A stretch of DNA of 18,582 bases, taken from positions 1 to 18,582 of the forward strand of contig DAVZ01000066.1 of assembly GCA_002505765.1 (NCBI GenBank), read 5' to 3'. The translations under genes and the position numbers were made by a program. This stretch comes from Methanobacterium sp. UBA176 (GTDB taxonomy: Archaea; Methanobacteriota; Methanobacteria; Methanobacteriales; Methanobacteriaceae). Shown here piece by piece: positions 15,806-18,582 of this stretch (position 1 is its first letter; each line of letters opens with the position of its first letter). Under the pieces are notes generated by a model. It saw nothing but the letters and a program-made list of their open reading frames with translations, ran no database searches and had not been told where the DNA came from.

Positions 15806-16765
15806 ATGTTAACTACAGTTGTCGGAAGCTATCCATCATTTCCAAAAGCACCATCATCTATATCAGAAAAAGTTTCAAGCTTTTTTGGGACTTATGACGG
15901 ATATAAACCAGCAATAGAGCTTGCAGTTAGTGATCAGATAAAAGCAGGGATCGATATAATATCTGATGGGCAGGTAAGGGCAGGAATGGTGGAAATCTTT
16001 GCCCAGGCAATACCTGGAATGATTGTTGAGGATAAAACCCCTAAAATAGTGGGGAAAATTTTACCTCCTCAAGGCTCAGTAGTAGCTTCTGACCTTAAAT
16101 TTGCAATTAAAATTGCAGAGGGAATTTCTAAAGATTATAGGTCTAATTCTAATAAAAAACTTGAAAAAGGGGTTAAGGGAGTTAAAGGAATTATTACAGG
16201 ACCCACAACACTTGTTTATTCGTCCAGACTTGAAGGTTTTTACCGTAAAAAAGAAGATGCAATTATTGATTTAGCTCAGGCTTTAAAGAGAGAAACAGAG
16301 TATTTAGAAAAAGCAGGGGCAGTTTATATCCAGATTGATGAACCATTCATTTCTACAGGGATGGTTGATATTTCAACTGCAAAAAAAGCTGTAGAAATTG
16401 TTACAAAGGATTTATCAATCCATACAGCCATGCATGTTTGTGGAGATGTAGGAGAGGTCTTTGATAAGCTTTTAAATTTCAATGTAGATATTATAGACTG
16501 TGAATTTGCAGGTATTCCAGAAAATATCAACGTTCTTGAAGATATGGATCTTAAAGGAAAAAAAATAGGATTTGGATGTCTGGATACCAAAACTGATATA
16601 GTAGAAAAGAAAGAAGAAGTAGAAGAATTAATAAAAAGAGGGATCGATTTAATTGGCGCTGAAAATATGTTTACAGACCCTGATTGTGGTATGAGGATGA
16701 GATCAAGGGATGCGGCATTTTCAAAGCTTAAAGTAATGGTTGAAGCTGTAAAAGGTATTGATTAA
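15806..16765 (+). CDS. metE: core methionine synthase (MetE C-terminal domain type)
   Basis: 319-residue protein equal to the catalytic barrel of cobalamin-independent methionine synthase, without its N-terminal half. Zinc ligands match by spacing: H210 and C212 (MHVCGD), E233 (CEFAG) and C294 (DPDCGMR). It methylates homocysteine. In Methanothermobacter the homologue accepts the methyl group from methylcobalamin rather than methyl-folate; using a corrinoid protein of methanogenesis as the real donor is an inference. It begins MLTTVVGSYP after an AGGGG site. A TATA box lies upstream and thyA follows after 67 nt. Confidence 0.93.
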   Translation: MLTTVVGSYPSFPKAPSSISEKVSSFFGTYDGYKPAIELAVSDQIKAGIDIISDGQVRAGMVEIFAQAIPGMIVEDKTPKIVGKILPPQGSVVASDLKFAIKIAEGISKDYRSNSNKKLEKGVKGVKGIITGPTTLVYSSRLEGFYRKKEDAIIDLAQALKRETEYLEKAGAVYIQIDEPFISTGMVDISTAKKAVEIVTKDLSIHTAMHVCGDVGEVFDKLLNFNVDIIDCEFAGIPENINVLEDMDLKGKKIGFGCLDTKTDIVEKKEEVEELIKRGIDLIGAENMFTDPDCGMRMRSRDAAFSKLKVMVEAVKGID

Positions 16766-16832
16766 ATTTAATAAACAATAATTTAATAGATTATAATTAG
16801 TAAAACAAATTTTTAAGAGGAAGGCAACAACA

Positions 16833-17510
16833 ATGGCATTCCAGATTGAAGTTGAACAAATAGCAGACGGCTGGGAAACACTCGTGAGAAAGATCATGGC
16901 CGAAGGGAAAGAAATAAAGGATGAAAGAGGCTCGTTAACTAAAGAAATCCTAAATACGCTTGTAACAGTGAAAAATCCACTGGGCAATAAAATGTCTGAA
17001 GGATTTTATCTCAACAAAATAGCCCCCATCCATGAAATTAGAGTGCCTGAAGGATATTTCTGGAGTGGTGATAAGCTTGAAGTGTACTCAGAACAGTTTT
17101 TAAGTAAAGATAAACAGGGATTTGTTTATACTTATGGTAACAGGCTTAGAAAACACTTTGCTGATATTGATCAGATTAATGTAGCCATTGATAGGCTTAG
17201 AAACTGTGAAGAATCAAGAAGGGCTATATCTGTAACATGGGATCCAACTGTGGATACAAAAACCGAAGAAGTACCCTGCATGATCCTGGTGGACTTCAAA
17301 ATTAGGGATAGGAAGCTTAATACAACTGCATTATGGCGTTCTCATGATATATATGGTGCATGGTTCCCTAATGCTGTGGGATTAACACATTTAGCTAAAT
17401 ATGCAGCAGATAAGCTCAACGTGGAAGTGGGAACAGTTACCATACATTCAATAAGCGCGCATATCTATGAGGTTAATTTTGATGATGCTAAGCAGATTTT
17501 GGGATTATAA
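16833..17510 (+). CDS. thyA: thymidylate synthase, methanogen type
   Basis: 225 residues, shorter than bacterial ThyA (about 264). It methylates dUMP to dTMP; in methanogens the carbon donor is expected to be methylene-tetrahydromethanopterin. The catalytic cysteine is C149 in EEVPCM, where bacterial enzymes have PPCH. The phosphate-binding arginines are in SRRAISVTWDP (128-138), the WRSHDIYGAWFPNA segment (168-181) corresponds to bacterial RSCDxxLGxPFN, and SAHIYEVN (208-215) to the HIYxxH motif. GAGG lies 11 nt before ATG. The gene is probably co-transcribed with metE, a neighbour arrangement I also recall from Methanothermobacter. Confidence 0.93.
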   Translation: MAFQIEVEQIADGWETLVRKIMAEGKEIKDERGSLTKEILNTLVTVKNPLGNKMSEGFYLNKIAPIHEIRVPEGYFWSGDKLEVYSEQFLSKDKQGFVYTYGNRLRKHFADIDQINVAIDRLRNCEESRRAISVTWDPTVDTKTEEVPCMILVDFKIRDRKLNTTALWRSHDIYGAWFPNAVGLTHLAKYAADKLNVEVGTVTIHSISAHIYEVNFDDAKQILGL

Positions 17511-17707
17511 TCTCTTTTTCTATAAAATTTGATCTTAAAAAACAATAGTAAATTAATTTAGTTATGGTTATGGGTGCAAAAAATAAATAGAAAAATTTAA
17601 TTAAAAAAAATGAATCAAAATATGAAGCATTATGAATGATCAAAATTCTTTATCAAAATCAGAACAAAATCGTGAAACTATTTTTTTTATTTAAATGAGG
17701 GATAAAG

Positions 17708-18271
17708 ATGGTTTATTGCCAAGAATGTGGTAGTGAAAATGTAAATGATGCACATTTCTGTTTTAATTGTGGGGCAAAATTAATTCAAAATAAGACAGCT
17801 GGAAAATCAGAAGTCTATAATGTTAATATTCCCCAAGATATTGAAAAATCATCTACATGGAATAATTTAATGTTGGATTTTCCTGCAATTGGAAAAGGTT
17901 TATTAGTTAGTCTTTTAATTGGTATAGTTATAGCAGGGTTTATTGGAATATTTTTTGGAGGCATGCTAACAGGTTATTATACAAAAATTAAAAGAATGAA
18001 GTATGTGGCTATTAATGGGTGGATTGTAGGTTTTATCAGTATAATAATATGGATAATTATTGGAATTGTTTTCCAATTACCGAATTTATTAGGAATTAAT
18101 TTTGGTGCCATAAGTACAGTAGGTTCAGATGGAATAGATTTAATTTCCTCGTTAATTGGTGTGTTAATTGGCAGTATTTTATTTGGATTAATTGGATTAA
18201 TTGGAGCAATAATCGGTTTGAAACTCTCAAATAGGAAAAATAAAAAATATTCCATTGAAAGTGTGAATTAA
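17708..18271 (+). CDS. zinc-ribbon membrane protein
   Basis: 187 residues. The N-terminus is a small zinc ribbon, CQEC (4-7) and CFNC (18-21), followed by a polar linker to about residue 60. Three hydrophobic spans follow, about 61-83, 98-123 and 145-173, rich in G and I. The basic end (SNRKNKK) suggests a cytoplasmic C-terminus. Such zinc-ribbon/membrane proteins are common in Methanobacteriales and of unknown role. GAGGGAT lies about 5 nt before ATG 17708. The gene appears to stand alone, 197 bp after thyA. Confidence 0.8.
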   Translation: MVYCQECGSENVNDAHFCFNCGAKLIQNKTAGKSEVYNVNIPQDIEKSSTWNNLMLDFPAIGKGLLVSLLIGIVIAGFIGIFFGGMLTGYYTKIKRMKYVAINGWIVGFISIIIWIIIGIVFQLPNLLGINFGAISTVGSDGIDLISSLIGVLIGSILFGLIGLIGAIIGLKLSNRKNKKYSIESVN

Positions 18272-18582
18272 GAATGGTTTTTTTGTTAAGAATGTTGAAA
18301 GCAATCAAATTCGTAAATATCCATTATTTTTACAATAAAAATTCAATTTGAACATCTTTCATTTTCATTTTCTTAACTGCCATTTTTAAGCGTTCACTAC
18401 ATTTCTAAAATATCGGACAAATGTTCAAATGTTAGCGTTATTTTTGTTACTTTGTTCAATCCCTGGGAGCATAACTAGACATTTTTTTGGCTCTACTTCG
18501 TTATATAAAACAAAAGCGAAGAAATGGGGTTGTAAAATTTTTGGGGGTTGAGCAGATTTGTTGAAATATTTTTGACTTAATA
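18272..18582. other. right edge: AT-rich with a small minus-strand gene relic
   Basis: On the minus strand, GLNKVTKITLTFEHLSDILEM (within 18474 down to about 18400) is followed, after a stop and a frame change at about 18391-18402, by ERLKMAVKKMKMKDVQIEFL to a stop at 18330-18332. The two parts read smoothly if ATGTAGTGAACGC was once ATG-GAG-GAA-CGC. No start codon lies within the window and I do not recognise the parent family. Nothing else is seen here. Confidence 0.4.

Noticed and set aside
18480..18527. CTTCG/CGAAG inverted repeat as a sixth double-hairpin element
   Set aside because: The stem is only 5 bp with a 16-nt loop and no second hairpin, so it does not fit the family.

Overview
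The window looks like chromosomal DNA of a mesophilic methanogenic archaeon of the order Methanobacteriales, most likely Methanobacterium or a close relative. The reasons are AT-rich DNA with GGTGA/GGAGG ribosome binding sites and TTTATATA-type boxes, several TTG starts, hydrogenase maturation genes hypA and hypB, DUF1890 and DUF1894 proteins (methanogen families), a methanogen-type thymidylate synthase and a core-type methionine synthase.

Layout. 1-656 has no convincing gene. 657-3790 holds an archaeal prs gene (minus) divergent from a hypA-hypB-DUF354 run (plus). 3791-4648 holds tRNA-Ala(GGC) on the minus strand and a GNAT acetyltransferase. 5058-7485 holds two tandem copies of a multi-pass membrane protein gene; the first is a pseudogene and the second is intact. 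DUF1890 and DUF1894 genes follow. 8500-13407 is the most unusual part: a co-directional five-gene cluster behind a 17-bp-spaced repeat array at a TATA box. It encodes a TetR-type regulator fused to an ATC-hydrolase-like cysteine-rich domain, a metallo-beta-lactamase fold hydrolase, an alpha/beta hydrolase, a free-standing copy of the same ATC-hydrolase-like domain, and a phytoene-desaturase-like FAD oxidoreductase whose only sensible start codon is AUA. 13434-14283 is a gene graveyard: an AhpD-like relic (minus) and a pyridoxamine-phosphate-oxidase-like pseudogene (plus). 14331-18271 holds a COG1237-type MBL protein, a convergent flavodoxin, metE, thyA and a zinc-ribbon membrane protein. The right edge holds another small relic.

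How parts fit together. The five-gene cluster reads as a self-regulated small-molecule system in which the regulator carries a domain closely related (about 46 percent identical by hand alignment) to one of the proteins it probably controls. The substrate cannot be read from sequence. A second theme is a family of about 50-bp elements, each made of two short A/T-rich hairpins, with five copies here. One copy interrupts the oxidase pseudogene, and removing it with one copy of a 6-bp flanking repeat rejoins the two parts of the gene in frame. Two others sit directly on ribosome binding sites.
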